Assembly: GCA_015068335.1 (NCBI GenBank)
Contig: SVKT01000001.1
Span: 1 to 46,531, forward strand
DNA length: 46,531 nt
Direction: 5' to 3'
Source: Oscillospiraceae bacterium
GTDB taxonomy: Bacteria; Bacillota; Clostridia; Oscillospirales; Oscillospiraceae
The notes below the pieces were generated by a model. The model was not told the origin of the DNA, ran no database searches, and saw only the letters and a program-made list of their open reading frames with translations. Position numbers and translations under genes: made by a program. This document shows, piece after piece, positions 1 through 8,359 of the stretch. How positions within the stretch are numbered: the stretch's first letter is position 1; the number at the start of each line of letters is the position of its first letter.

Positions 1-1802
1 GCACGGGACATCACGCGCCAGACCTGCTGACGGGTCAGGTTGGACTTGCGGTCGAAGGTGGTTTCGGTCTTGCCGTTCATCAGACCGTTGGCGAAGACCC
101 AGCGGATGTCGTCATAGAAGGTCTCGCCGGGGGTCAGGTCGGTGAAAGCCAGGGTGGTGGGATAGGGAGTCACGGTGAAGGTAGCCTTGGTCTCCACACC
201 CATAGAGTTGATATAGGTGAAGTTGACCTGGGTGGTGCCGTTGATGGCGATGCTGTCCTGCTGCTTGGAGAAGTTGGCGTCCATCAGACGGACGGCCTTG
301 CCGGAGGTCAGAATGTCGCCGGTGACGATGGAGGTCTTATCCTCCACCTTGCACTGATAGGTGCCGAAGTTCTGGATGTCGCCCGCGGTGGTGGGGGCAG
401 AAACCTTGGTGCCGAGGATGGAAACCATATCGGTGCCGTCGGCGACGGTGGTGCTCAGGGGCTCCACGGGCTCGATGAGGCGGTTGTCGATGATGTACTG
501 GGAGATGGACAGGGGGAAGAACTTGCCGGTGGTCCACAGGCTGTAACGCTGGGTGCCGTTGATGTCCTTCACGTCGTCAGCCAACTGGATGACCTTGGAG
601 GGAGGTGCATCAATGTAGCCGGCCATTTCCTCGGTGTAACTGTCCAGATAGCGACGGTCGGCGAATTCGATGACGGTGCCGTAGCCGGGCTTATCCATAT
701 AAGCGAGGGTTTCCTGCATAAACCAGCAGTGGTGACCCATCAGCATATAGGTCTTCTCGTCCAGAGGATAGTTCAGCAGTTCGCCGACCTTGTAGGAGAT
801 CTTCATCGCGTTTTTGCGAATGGCCTCGCCGCCCAGGTTGGTGTAGCCGCTGTCCCACTGAACGTTACCGGTCACGGTGTGATAGGAGAGGAAGACGTTG
901 GGCTGGATCTTGGTGACATAGTCGTTCAGCGCGGTGTTTTCCTTGGACAGGGAGATGCCCTCGGCGGTAGCGCGGGTGCCCAGATAGTCGGTCCAGGCGG
1001 GGTTGGGATAGTTGTTATAGGCGTTGAGGTTGACGCCGCCCCACATCTTCTTCATCTCGGTATCGTACATACTGTTGTGCAGGTCGATGCCGCGGATGTT
1101 GGACTTCCAGTACTGGAAAGCGTCATCACGCTCGGGATCGGGATTCTGGGTATACAGGTCTGCGTCGGTGTCGTGATACATCTTGTTGGCTTCGCAGTAC
1201 TTGTTCATACCCTTGACCTGAGAAACCAGGAACTTCTCGATCTGTGCCTTCTCGGTGGAGTCGATGGTCACCTCGGGGGCATCCAGAGAATCCAGGCCGA
1301 ACATAGCCAACTGGGCGCCGTCGGGGTTGTGCATAGGCAGGAAGTAGAACTGGCAGCGCTCCATCAGGTCGCAGACGCGCTCGCCGTCGATGGTGTTGTA
1401 GTAGTTCTTCAAATAGAACTCGATCTGCAACATACACAGTTGGGAGGTGATGTACTCGCGGGCGTGGGTGTTGGCCATCACGAAGGTGCGGTTGGGGGCG
1501 GAATCCTTGCCCATCACCACCACGTACAGGGGGCGGCCCAGTTCGGAGTAGCCGATGATTTCCAGACGCATCAGGTCGGGATACTGTGCCTGCAAGGTTT
1601 GCAGGTCGGCAGCATAGTCGCTGAAACGATAGGTCTGCTCGGTCTTGTCGATCAGGCTTTCATAATCAACATAGGGTTCCAGGAAGGTGCCGGCCTGATT
1701 CAGGGTGAGCCAGGTCGTCTTGTTGTGGACTGCACCGGCCGTCATAGACAGCAGCATAGCCACAAGCAGTGCCAGGGAAGTGATGCGCAGGTGCTTTTTC
1801 AT
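1..1802 (-). CDS. Secreted M14 zinc carboxypeptidase with C-terminal SLH domain (3' end outside window)
   Basis: Extracellular metallocarboxypeptidase, probably trimming peptides or cell-wall stems at the surface. The ATG at 1802 follows AAGGAGAG. Residues 1-24 form a signal peptide (KKH, then a hydrophobic core, cleavage near TAGA). The M14 fold follows with the zinc motif HARE (H113, E116), an NPDG motif, a later SYHT histidine (third zinc ligand) and a GTVIEF glutamate in the catalytic position. From about residue 551 the sequence becomes an SLH repeat (FTDL...TFYDDIRWVFANGLMNG...FDRKSNLTRQQ), which still runs at base 1, so at least part of the anchor lies outside. It is a paralogue of the gene at 1941-3251. 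A promoter (TTGAGA/TATACT, 18-bp spacer) lies at 1851-1880. Family and anchoring are clear; the substrate is unknown. Confidence 0.93.
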   Translation of the reverse strand, partial: MKKHLRITSLALLVAMLLSMTAGAVHNKTTWLTLNQAGTFLEPYVDYESLIDKTEQTYRFSDYAADLQTLQAQYPDLMRLEIIGYSELGRPLYVVVMGKDSAPNRTFVMANTHAREYITSQLCMLQIEFYLKNYYNTIDGERVCDLMERCQFYFLPMHNPDGAQLAMFGLDSLDAPEVTIDSTEKAQIEKFLVSQVKGMNKYCEANKMYHDTDADLYTQNPDPERDDAFQYWKSNIRGIDLHNSMYDTEMKKMWGGVNLNAYNNYPNPAWTDYLGTRATAEGISLSKENTALNDYVTKIQPNVFLSYHTVTGNVQWDSGYTNLGGEAIRKNAMKISYKVGELLNYPLDEKTYMLMGHHCWFMQETLAYMDKPGYGTVIEFADRRYLDSYTEEMAGYIDAPPSKVIQLADDVKDINGTQRYSLWTTGKFFPLSISQYIIDNRLIEPVEPLSTTVADGTDMVSILGTKVSAPTTAGDIQNFGTYQCKVEDKTSIVTGDILTSGKAVRLMDANFSKQQDSIAINGTTQVNFTYINSMGVETKATFTVTPYPTTLAFTDLTPGETFYDDIRWVFANGLMNGKTETTFDRKSNLTRQQVWRVMSR

Positions 1803-1850
1803 ATTGACTCTCCTTAACAAAATGGGTTTTTAGGGACTCTTACGAAATTC

Positions 1851-1880
1851 AGTATATTGTACAGAGGGGGGAAATCTCAA
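1851..1880 (-). promoter_or_regulatory. Promoter of the SLH-anchored carboxypeptidase
   Basis: On the minus strand, -35 TTGAGA (1875-1880) and -10 TATACT (1851-1856) are 18 bp apart, about 50 bases before the start codon. The neighbouring paralogue has the same TATACTG -10 context, so the two promoters are probably related. Confidence 0.5.
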
Positions 1881-1940
1881 TGCTCGTTTTTTTACGCAAA
1901 GTTCATTTTTTCTCGGTTTTCAGAGGGGGGGTGGGATGGC

Positions 1941-3251
1941 TCACTGTGCGGCGGGGGAAGTGAGTTCCGGGACCAGATGGTTGTCCATAATGTACTGGGA
2001 CAGAGCCAGGGGGAAGAACTTGCCGGTGGTCCACAGGCTGTAACGCTGCTTACCGTCGTTGGTGACCACGTCATCCGTCAACTGGATGATCTTGGTGGGC
2101 GGGGTGTCGATGTATCCCTCGGGATAGTTGCCCACGTTGTCCAGATAACGGCGGGTGGCCAGTTCGATGGTCACACCGTAGCCGCAGGAGGGCATATACT
2201 TCAAGGTCTCATTCATAAACCAGCCGGGGTGGCCCATCAGCATATACTCACGGTCGTCCACCTCGAAGTTCAGCAGGTCGCTGGCCTTGCAGGAGATGCT
2301 GGTGGCGTTTGCCAGCAGCGTGGCGTCGCCCAGTTTGCTGTAAGCATAGTTCCACTGGATGACGTTGCTGGCGGTGTGATAACTGACCAGCAGGTTGGGC
2401 TTGATCCTGGCCACATAGTCGCTCAGCACCCGGTTTTCCGCAGACAGGTCCACACCCACCAGGTCCATAGTGCCCATATAGTTCTGCCAGCCGGGAACGG
2501 GGAAGTTCTCGAAAGTGCCGGGGGTGCGCTCGCCCTTTGCTTTGGCTTCCTTCCAGGTTTCCAGGGTTTCGGCGGTGTACATACTGTTGTGCAGGTCCAC
2601 GCCGCGGACGTTGCACTTCCAGTACATAAAGGCGTTTTCCCGCTCGGGGTCGGGGTTCTTGGAGTAGAACTCGGCGTCGGAGGCGTGGTAGAGGGGGTGA
2701 TTCTCACAGAACTCGTGCATAGGATCCAGTTCCCCCAGCAGGAACTTACGCAGTTCGGCCTTGTCCTCCGCGGAGATGGTCAGTTTGGGATCGTCCAGAG
2801 ATTTCAGGCCCTGCATAGACAGCATCGCGCCGTCGGGGTTGTGCAGGGGCATAAAATAGAACTGGCAGCGTTCCAGCAGGTCGGAAACGCGCTCGCCGTT
2901 GATGGTTTTGTCGTAGTTGCGCAGGTAGAACTCGATTTGCAGGACGGAAAGTTGCGTGGCGACATATTCGCGGGCGTGGGTGGTCGCCATAACCAGCATA
3001 CGGTTGGGGGCGGTGTCCTTGCCCATCACCACCACGTAGATGGGGCGGCCCAACTCGGAATAGCCGGCAATTTCCAGACGGATCAGGTCGGGATACCGGT
3101 CGCGCAGTTGGAACAGATCTTCCTCGAACTCGTTGAACAGGTAGAGTTCCTTCGTTTTGTCAAACACACTGGGATAATCCTTGAAAGGTTCGTCGAAAGT
3201 GCTGGCCTGGTTCAGGGTCTGCCAGGACATTTCTTCGTGGATCATAGACAT
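1941..3251 (-). CDS. M14 zinc carboxypeptidase without signal peptide or SLH
   Basis: 436-residue M14 metallocarboxypeptidase, closely similar to the preceding paralogue over the peptidase domain. The zinc motif HARE is at H92/E95. An NPDG motif, SYHT (third zinc ligand) and GVTIEL glutamate (catalytic position) are all present, so the enzyme looks active. The start at 3251 has AAAGGAG 8 bases upstream. Reading further upstream in frame gives no hydrophobic leader, and the protein stops just after the peptidase domain. Two readings are possible: a cytoplasmic peptidase derived from a secreted one, or export by a non-classical route. It has its own promoter at 3325-3353, and the 1803-1940 gap separates it from the secreted copy. 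Confidence 0.92.
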   Translation of the reverse strand: MSMIHEEMSWQTLNQASTFDEPFKDYPSVFDKTKELYLFNEFEEDLFQLRDRYPDLIRLEIAGYSELGRPIYVVVMGKDTAPNRMLVMATTHAREYVATQLSVLQIEFYLRNYDKTINGERVSDLLERCQFYFMPLHNPDGAMLSMQGLKSLDDPKLTISAEDKAELRKFLLGELDPMHEFCENHPLYHASDAEFYSKNPDPERENAFMYWKCNVRGVDLHNSMYTAETLETWKEAKAKGERTPGTFENFPVPGWQNYMGTMDLVGVDLSAENRVLSDYVARIKPNLLVSYHTASNVIQWNYAYSKLGDATLLANATSISCKASDLLNFEVDDREYMLMGHPGWFMNETLKYMPSCGYGVTIELATRRYLDNVGNYPEGYIDTPPTKIIQLTDDVVTNDGKQRYSLWTTGKFFPLALSQYIMDNHLVPELTSPAAQ

Positions 3252-3324
3252 TTCGCATCTCCTTTTGTGCGGTATGGTTTGCAGGGGCGTTTTTAACGAA
3301 ACTAACTTACAGAAAGCAACTTAC

Positions 3325-3353
3325 AGTATATTGGATAAGAATGAATATTTCAA
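3325..3353 (-). promoter_or_regulatory. Promoter of the leaderless M14 carboxypeptidase
   Basis: Minus strand -35 TTGAAA (3348-3353), 17-bp spacer, -10 TATACT (3325-3330). Two direct GTAAGTT copies follow the -10 and could bind a regulator or be chance. Confidence 0.5.
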
Positions 3354-3392
3354 TCTTCTTTTTCCGAATATGGTCAATTTTTACGGAGCCGT

Positions 3393-4601
3393 TCAGACTG
3401 TGATGCGAAAATCGCCCCGGGCGGTTGCCTCCTGTCGGCGCTGCTTGTCCTCCGCCTGCAAATCCAGCATCACGGAGATGACCCGGTTGGAAACCAGAAA
3501 GCCTTTGGGCGTGAGGTGCCAGCGGCCGTCCGTCTGCGCGGCATAGCCCGCCTTTTCGCATTCTGTCAGGAAGGGGAGGAAGCAGGTGAAGCGGCGGCGG
3601 AAGCGGGCTTCGTACTCTCTGGGATCCAGTCCGTGAACGGTACGCAGCCCCAGCATCAGCCACTCCGTGTCCCGATCCATCGGGTCGATGCGGTCGTTTT
3701 CGGAAAAGAGCATTGCGCCGCCTTTTGCGCCGCGGATGTAGGCTTCCAGATCTTTCTCGTAAGCATAGCGCACGCCGCCGAAGTCGGAATGGGCGCCGGG
3801 ACCGAAGCCGGCGTATTCGCCCAACTGCCAGTATTTCAGGTTGTGGCGGGACTCCCGGCCGGGGAGCGCGAAGTTGGAGATCTCGTACTGGCGATAGCCG
3901 TGCTGTGCCAGAACGTCCACCGTGTGGAGATACATATCCGCCTGGACCTCGTCATCGGGCAGGTTGGCGGAATCCCGGACGGCAAACAGCGGCGTTCCCG
4001 GCTCGACTTTCAGCCCGTAACAACTCAAATGTTCCGGCGCAAGAGCCACGGCGGCCACAAGATTTTCTGCCCAGCGTTCCATCGTCTGTCCCGGCAGGCC
4101 GTAGATCAGGTCGAGGGAGAGGTTCCCAAAGCCGGCCCGGCGCGCGGCCTCCACGGCGGTGCACACCTGTTCGGTCGTGTGGATGCGGCCGATGCGGCGC
4201 AGTTCGTCGTCGCAGGCGGACTGCATCCCCAGGGAGATGCGGTTGAAGCCCGCCCGGCGCAGGGTGCGGAGGGCTTTCCAGTCGCCGGCGGAGTCGGGGT
4301 TGGCCTCCAACGTGATCTCCGCATCGGCGGAGAGCCGGTATTTTTTTGTGATCACTTTCAGAATGCGGGACAGCCGCTCCGCGCCCAGATAACTGGGTGT
4401 GCCGCCGCCGAAATACACGGCATCCACGACATAGCCTGCGGCAAAAGGCGCTGTTTCGGTCAGGTGGGCGCAGAGGGCGTCGGTGTAGGCGTCCATACGG
4501 CTCTCGCTGCCGGACAGGGAATAAAAGTCGCAGTAGACGCACTTCTGGGCACAGAAAGGGATATGGATATAAAGACCGAGGCATTTCGGCTTCGTGTTCA
4601 T
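3393..4601 (-). CDS. hemW: HemW-like radical SAM heme chaperone
   Basis: 402-residue radical SAM protein of the coproporphyrinogen oxidase-like HemW group, thought to insert heme into client proteins. The SAM/4Fe-4S cysteines are in the PFCAQKCVYCDF motif (C17, C21, C24), followed by GGGTPSYL. The C-terminal part (WLMLGLRTVHGLD onward) matches the HemN_C/HemW tail. The HemW cysteine spacing and lack of an N-terminal HemN extension argue against a true coproporphyrinogen dehydrogenase. An open frame extends upstream to 5222, but it would overlap spoVAC. The start at 4601 has GGGAGG and opens directly into the conserved GLYIHIPF strand. Confidence 0.9.
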   Translation of the reverse strand: MNTKPKCLGLYIHIPFCAQKCVYCDFYSLSGSESRMDAYTDALCAHLTETAPFAAGYVVDAVYFGGGTPSYLGAERLSRILKVITKKYRLSADAEITLEANPDSAGDWKALRTLRRAGFNRISLGMQSACDDELRRIGRIHTTEQVCTAVEAARRAGFGNLSLDLIYGLPGQTMERWAENLVAAVALAPEHLSCYGLKVEPGTPLFAVRDSANLPDDEVQADMYLHTVDVLAQHGYRQYEISNFALPGRESRHNLKYWQLGEYAGFGPGAHSDFGGVRYAYEKDLEAYIRGAKGGAMLFSENDRIDPMDRDTEWLMLGLRTVHGLDPREYEARFRRRFTCFLPFLTECEKAGYAAQTDGRWHLTPKGFLVSNRVISVMLDLQAEDKQRRQEATARGDFRITV

Positions 4602-4721
4602 AGCAGACCTCCCGCGTAACGGATCGATGTTCCTGTTCAGTGTACCGCGCGGGGCGGGGAAATGCAACGATGTATATTTTTTCCGCGCTGTGGGATACTG
4701 GGCGGGAAAGGGGCGAGAGCG

Positions 4722-5159
4722 ATGGATATGACTCCCGAACAATACAAAAAATACGTGCAGGAACGAGCGAAGAAGTCGCCGATCTGGAAGGACGTTGCGC
4801 TGGCCTTTGTCATCGGCGGACTGATCTGCGTGCTGGGTCAGGCGATCCAGGACGGATGGAGCGCTGCCGGGCTGAACAAGGAGGACGCCGGCACGGCAAC
4901 GTCCTGCTCGCTGGTACTGATCTCCGCGCTGCTGACGGGGCTGAACCTCTACAATAAACTGGCGCGCTGGGGCGGTGCGGGGACGCTGGTGCCCATCACG
5001 GGTTTTGCCAACGCGGTGGTGTCGCCTGCCATCGACTTCAAGAGCGAGGGGTTCATCACCGGTATGGCGGCGAAAATGTTCACCGTAGCCGGGCCGGTCA
5101 TCGTGTTCGGCACGCTGGCCAGCGTGATCTACGGCGTGGTATTGATGCTGACGCAGTGA
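4722..5159 (+). CDS. spoVAC: Stage V sporulation protein AC
   Basis: 145-residue membrane protein of the SpoVAC family, part of the inner-membrane channel that moves dipicolinic acid into and out of the spore. Recognised by the N-terminal TPEQYKKYVQERAKKSP and the following AFVIGGLICVLGQAIQDGW, with about four hydrophobic segments. ATG 4722 is preceded by AAAGGGG; upstream in-frame codons add nothing conserved. In many spore formers spoVAC is next to spoVAD and spoVAE. Here it stands alone, diverging from hemW and closed by a strong terminator, so its partners must lie elsewhere. It is the main evidence that the organism sporulates. Confidence 0.93.
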   Translation: MDMTPEQYKKYVQERAKKSPIWKDVALAFVIGGLICVLGQAIQDGWSAAGLNKEDAGTATSCSLVLISALLTGLNLYNKLARWGGAGTLVPITGFANAVVSPAIDFKSEGFITGMAAKMFTVAGPVIVFGTLASVIYGVVLMLTQ

Positions 5160-5164
5160 AAAAC

Positions 5165-5200
5165 AAAGGAAGCCTGCCGCAAGAAAAGCAGGCTTCCTTT
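5165..5200 (+). terminator. Intrinsic terminator after spoVAC
   Basis: A 13-bp perfect stem (5165-5177 with 5188-5200), 10-base loop, ends in TTT followed by CTCTTT. The next 290 bases before 5491 hold no gene. They contain a hairpin at 5407-5424 (CTGTCCG/CGGACAG) and a GGATCTG/CAGATCC inverted repeat (5314-5320, 5345-5351), so the message at 5491 may have a folded leader. Confidence 0.85.
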
Positions 5201-5490
5201 CTCTTTGCTGCGGTAGGGACAAAGTTGTCTGGTTGACGTACAGAGGGAAATGTGGTACGGTGGATCCTGTCAGAGAAGGAAACGGTTTGGTTGAAGTAGT
5301 TCCGTAATGCGGAGGATCTGTGCTTCTTATGCAAGTGAGCAGGGCAGATCCGGCGTTTTACAAAGATTATTTTGACGCGACCGTGACCTGACACAACGGG
5401 GGGAGTCTGTCCGTATCCGGACAGGCTGTTTCCTGCTGCGCGGGTCTGTTTTCTTTTTCTGAACAAAAAATCAGTTCGGAGGAAAACAGT

Positions 5491-6366
5491 ATGAGAATGT
5501 CAAAAGATTTCAAAATGGGAGAATGGAAGGCACTGAAAAACGCCGTATGTGAAAAAACCGGACGATACCTCGGGAACGGGTTGCTGGGTCAGGCGTTCAC
5601 AAGGCGCTCCTATACCGCGGAGCACGGCGGGGAAAACAATGAGATTTTGGAGTTCATCGGTGACCGGGTGCTGGATGACTATGTGGTCAAAGCCCTTGCC
5701 AAACGGTACGGCGCGCGGAAGGAAACCGGCGAATACGTGTGCAGAGTCCGGGAAAACCGGCTTGCGGAATTAAAGCAGGAACTGGTCAGCAATAAGACGC
5801 TTGCCGCCATCGTGGACGAATGGGGCATTGAGGAATATCTGTTTGTAGGGAAGAGCGATTACAACAATTGGGCGGAAGTGCAGGAGAAGGCAAAGGCGGA
5901 CCTGTTCGAAGCGATCCTCGGGGCAATTGCGGTGGAGAGCGACTGGGACGCAGCGGTTTTGGAGCAGACGGTCGAAAAGATGCTCTCCCTTGATGCGCGG
6001 TTGCAGGTCGTTCTGGAAACAGAACAGCGCCTGCCGTGTTTTCGTCTTGAAAACGCTGTTACCACACTGAAAGAACTGGCGGAGCAGCGCGAATGCCCGC
6101 CGCCTGTTTATGAATTCCACGGACCGGACGAGGTTGGATATGACAAGGACGGAACCCCGGTCTGGTTCTGCACCTGTATGACGGCAGAATGGGGGATTCG
6201 GCTCACAGTGCGGGCATCTTCCAAAAAAGCGGCGAAACAGTATGCCGCATATCTTGTGTTGTGCCGGCACTATGGATTGCAGAATGAATATGGCCCAAAC
6301 AGGATCTGTGTTTACTGGGAGTATAAAGACGGGAAACTGATTCCCGGTGGAGAGATGAAAGCATAA
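5491..6366 (+). CDS. Divergent RNase III-like endonuclease with dsRBD
   Basis: 291-residue protein with an RNase III catalytic domain and a double-stranded-RNA-binding domain. The signature NEILEFIGDRVLD carries acidic E51, E54 and D58, and KADLFEAILGA gives D137 and E140, so the four metal-binding acids of the family are in place. The dsRBD spans about residues 187-265, ending in the typical SSKKAAKQYAAYLVL helix, with an enlarged loop (GPDEVGYDKDGTP). ATG 5491 has GGAGG 8 bases upstream. Housekeeping rnc normally sits beside smc/ftsY or acpP; that context is absent, so this is probably a second, accessory RNase III. Target RNAs are unknown. Confidence 0.85.
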   Translation: MRMSKDFKMGEWKALKNAVCEKTGRYLGNGLLGQAFTRRSYTAEHGGENNEILEFIGDRVLDDYVVKALAKRYGARKETGEYVCRVRENRLAELKQELVSNKTLAAIVDEWGIEEYLFVGKSDYNNWAEVQEKAKADLFEAILGAIAVESDWDAAVLEQTVEKMLSLDARLQVVLETEQRLPCFRLENAVTTLKELAEQRECPPPVYEFHGPDEVGYDKDGTPVWFCTCMTAEWGIRLTVRASSKKAAKQYAAYLVLCRHYGLQNEYGPNRICVYWEYKDGKLIPGGEMKA

Positions 6367-6370
6367 AAAG

Positions 6371-6393
6371 GAGCGACGGCGAAGCCGTCGCTC
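6371..6393. terminator. Bidirectional terminator between convergent genes
   Basis: Perfect 10-bp hairpin GAGCGACGGC/GCCGTCGCTC with a GAA loop, flanked by an A run on the left and a T-rich stretch on the right. It serves the RNase III-like gene and, on the other strand, the deacetylase gene. Confidence 0.75.
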
Positions 6394-6399
6394 TTGATT

Positions 6400-7107
6400 T
6401 TAGAGAAGCACCTCCGCGTTGGTGCCGTAGAAAATATCGTCTTTCCCGCTGATGAGCCGGCAGAACTCCTCCATCTTTGCCCAGTTGTCGGGGGCGAAAT
6501 CCATTTCGTAAGCGTGTCCCCAGATATAGAAGATCTGCGGTTTGTCTGTTTCCAGTTCCACAAACCGCCGCCCCAGTTCCATCAGCCGGTCGAACTGGCG
6601 GACGTGGAACACGTTGGGGTTGAAGCGGTACAGATCCGGCTGCGGGTCGAAACGGTCGGTGTTGGTGATGGTGCGGCAGTAGCGGATGCCGGTGTGCTCC
6701 CGGATCAGGCGTGCTACCCGCTCGTCGTTGTTCACGCCGCCGCAGGGATAGGCCATACCCACCACCTCATACCCCACCAGTGCGGAGAGGTTCTGCCGGT
6801 CCTGTTCCACTTGCCGGATGACCTCTGCATCTTCCAGCGTGGTCAGATTGGGGTGGGTCAGGGTATGCACGGCGACTTCGTGCCCCTCGTAGACAAATTT
6901 CACGTCCTCCGGGTGGATCTTGTATTGGGAGAAGCGGCGGCCGTCCCGGCGCATAATGCCCGGTTTGCCCAGCAGTTCCGAGTTGAGGTTGAAGGTGGCT
7001 TTCAGCCCGTATTGATCCAGCAGTTCAATGAGGCGGATGTCCTGCGTCACGCCGTCGTCATAACTGAATGTGACGGCTTTCCGCTTGTCTTGTTCTTTGA
7101 ATCTCAT
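6400..7107 (-). CDS. Polysaccharide deacetylase family protein (CE4)
   Basis: 235-residue protein with the NodB-type fold. TFSYDDGVTQD supplies the paired aspartates (D17, D18) and HEVAVHTLTHPNL the HxxxH metal site; AYPCGG is the next conserved motif. No signal peptide or lipobox is visible, so it may act in the cytoplasm or on a small glycan rather than on peptidoglycan. A GTG six bases upstream of the ATG is possible, but the GGGG ribosome site is too close to it. It has its own promoter at 7134-7161, so it need not depend on the protease gene upstream. Family certain, substrate not. Confidence 0.88.
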   Translation of the reverse strand: MRFKEQDKRKAVTFSYDDGVTQDIRLIELLDQYGLKATFNLNSELLGKPGIMRRDGRRFSQYKIHPEDVKFVYEGHEVAVHTLTHPNLTTLEDAEVIRQVEQDRQNLSALVGYEVVGMAYPCGGVNNDERVARLIREHTGIRYCRTITNTDRFDPQPDLYRFNPNVFHVRQFDRLMELGRRFVELETDKPQIFYIWGHAYEMDFAPDNWAKMEEFCRLISGKDDIFYGTNAEVLL

Positions 7108-7133
7108 ATACACACCGCCCCTTTCCTGACTTT

Positions 7134-7161
7134 ATTATATTGCGGAATCCGGAGAAGTAAA
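7134..7161 (-). promoter_or_regulatory. Promoter of the deacetylase gene
   Basis: Minus strand -35 TTTACT (7156-7161), 16-bp spacer, consensus -10 TATAAT (7134-7139), about 25 bases before the start codon. Confidence 0.55.
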
Positions 7162-7164
7162 GCC

Positions 7165-8088
7165 TTATGCAGCGCGGCGCTTGCGGAAATACGTCAGGCA
7201 GAGCACCGCGGCCACGGCCAGAAACGGCAGGACGCCGACGATGCCTGTGGGGGCAGGACCGATGAAGGGGTTTCCTCCGTCGAACGTCAGGTAAATGCCG
7301 ATGGCTGCAATGCCGTTGATGGCGCCGTGAGCCAGAACGGCGGGAATGCAACTCCGGGTTTTCAGCGTCAGCCAGGAGAGGAAGATCCCCATCACGATGC
7401 AGAAACCGCACATCGCGGCGATGCCGGTGAAAGGATAGCCGGGATAGCCCATCCCGTAATTGTGTCCCGCAATGGTCAGAGGTGCGTGCCACAGACCCCA
7501 GATGACGCCGGTGACCAGCAGCGTGGGAATGGGCGGCAGTTTCGCTGCCATCTTGGGCAGCAGGTATCCCCGCCAGCCCCACTCCTCGCCGAAGCAGTTG
7601 ACAAAATTCATAACAGGAGCGAGGAAGAAGGCCTGCGCCGTCTGGATCAGCATCAATGCGGGCAGGGGGATGGGGAGCGTGCTCATATCGGCGCCGGCGG
7701 ATGCCAGCGTGGCGCTGAAATAGCCCAGCGAGGGGTCAAACTGCTGCGGGAAAAGCAGGAAATAGAGTCCTGCGCCCAGCAGAGTGAGGATCCCGGGGCC
7801 GAACCACGCCGCCAGATACATTTTAAGATTTCCTTTGAAATGGGGATGGAGCCAGGCGCTTTGCAAACCCTCTTTTGTGAGCAGACGGGTCAGCAGAACG
7901 CCGACAGAGGGAAAGAACATTGCTGCCGCCACGGCCAGTTGCGCGGCGATGGGGGGCAGGCCCGCCAGCGTGCCGCCCCGCAGCAGCGGATAGACCACGG
8001 CAAGACAGTAGGCCCAGGTGAGAGAAAAGGTGATGACCAGAAAGAGCAGGATCCGCTTCGTTTCCGTTTTGTGATTGGTGGTTTCCAT
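7165..8088 (-). CDS. CPBP family intramembrane metalloprotease
   Basis: 307-residue polytopic membrane protein of the CAAX protease/bacteriocin-processing (ABI) family. The three motifs are visible: GEEWGWRGYLLP (paired glutamates and arginine), WGLWHAPL (histidine) and a late AHGAINGI (histidine, asparagine). About eight hydrophobic helices. ATG 8088 has AAGGAGGA at ideal spacing; a start 42 bases upstream is open but lacks a ribosome site. Members process prenylated or small secreted peptides or act in bacteriocin self-immunity; no peptide gene is adjacent, so the role here is open. The likely promoter (TTGACT/TATACT, 8122-8152) has a long 19-bp spacer. Confidence 0.9.
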   Translation of the reverse strand: METTNHKTETKRILLFLVITFSLTWAYCLAVVYPLLRGGTLAGLPPIAAQLAVAAAMFFPSVGVLLTRLLTKEGLQSAWLHPHFKGNLKMYLAAWFGPGILTLLGAGLYFLLFPQQFDPSLGYFSATLASAGADMSTLPIPLPALMLIQTAQAFFLAPVMNFVNCFGEEWGWRGYLLPKMAAKLPPIPTLLVTGVIWGLWHAPLTIAGHNYGMGYPGYPFTGIAAMCGFCIVMGIFLSWLTLKTRSCIPAVLAHGAINGIAAIGIYLTFDGGNPFIGPAPTGIVGVLPFLAVAAVLCLTYFRKRRAA

Positions 8089-8121
8089 AGATTCCTCCTT
8101 GCAGCGTCTTTTACTGGGCTT

Positions 8122-8152
8122 AGTATACACGTTCCACTTGGGGGAAAGTCAA
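8122..8152 (-). promoter_or_regulatory. Long-spacer promoter of the CPBP protease
   Basis: Minus strand TTGACT (8147-8152) and TATACT (8122-8127) are 19 bp apart. Both boxes are good but the spacing is poor, which is typical of promoters needing an activator that distorts the DNA. Confidence 0.4.
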
Positions 8153-8212
8153 GCATTTGCGGTGTGGTCCGAAGGCGTTATTTTTTTCAGACTTATAAAG
8201 TTGACATAACGG

Positions 8213-8233
8213 TGTGGAAAACTGTGTGGAAAA
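8213..8233 (+). promoter_or_regulatory. Two DnaA-box-like 9-mers at 12-bp spacing
   Basis: TGTGGAAAA occurs at 8213-8221 and 8225-8233. Its complement TTTTCCACA fits the relaxed DnaA consensus TTWTNCACA. A partial third copy (TGTGAAAAA) follows at 8235. They lie in the AT-rich gap before the topoisomerase gene. DnaA may regulate that gene, but no other origin features are seen, so a replication origin is not claimed. Confidence 0.3.
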
Positions 8234-8359
8234 TGTGAAAAACCCTGAAATATGAACGGTTTATGAAGGTGGCAGAAAGATTATGGAAAAAGTTACGTAA
8301 TAACATTTTTCATCGAAAAGTGAAGAATATCAGAAAATAAGTGCTTCCGAGAGGAATAC

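Noticed and set aside
729..3296. Long plus-strand frames opposite the two M14 genes (362 and 479 codons)
   Set aside because: They are shadows of GC-rich minus-strand genes: His/Val/Gly-rich, no ribosome site, no family features.
4602..5222. N-terminal extension of hemW to base 5222
   Set aside because: Would overlap spoVAC on the other strand. The added residues are not conserved-looking, and a good ribosome site exists at the inner ATG.
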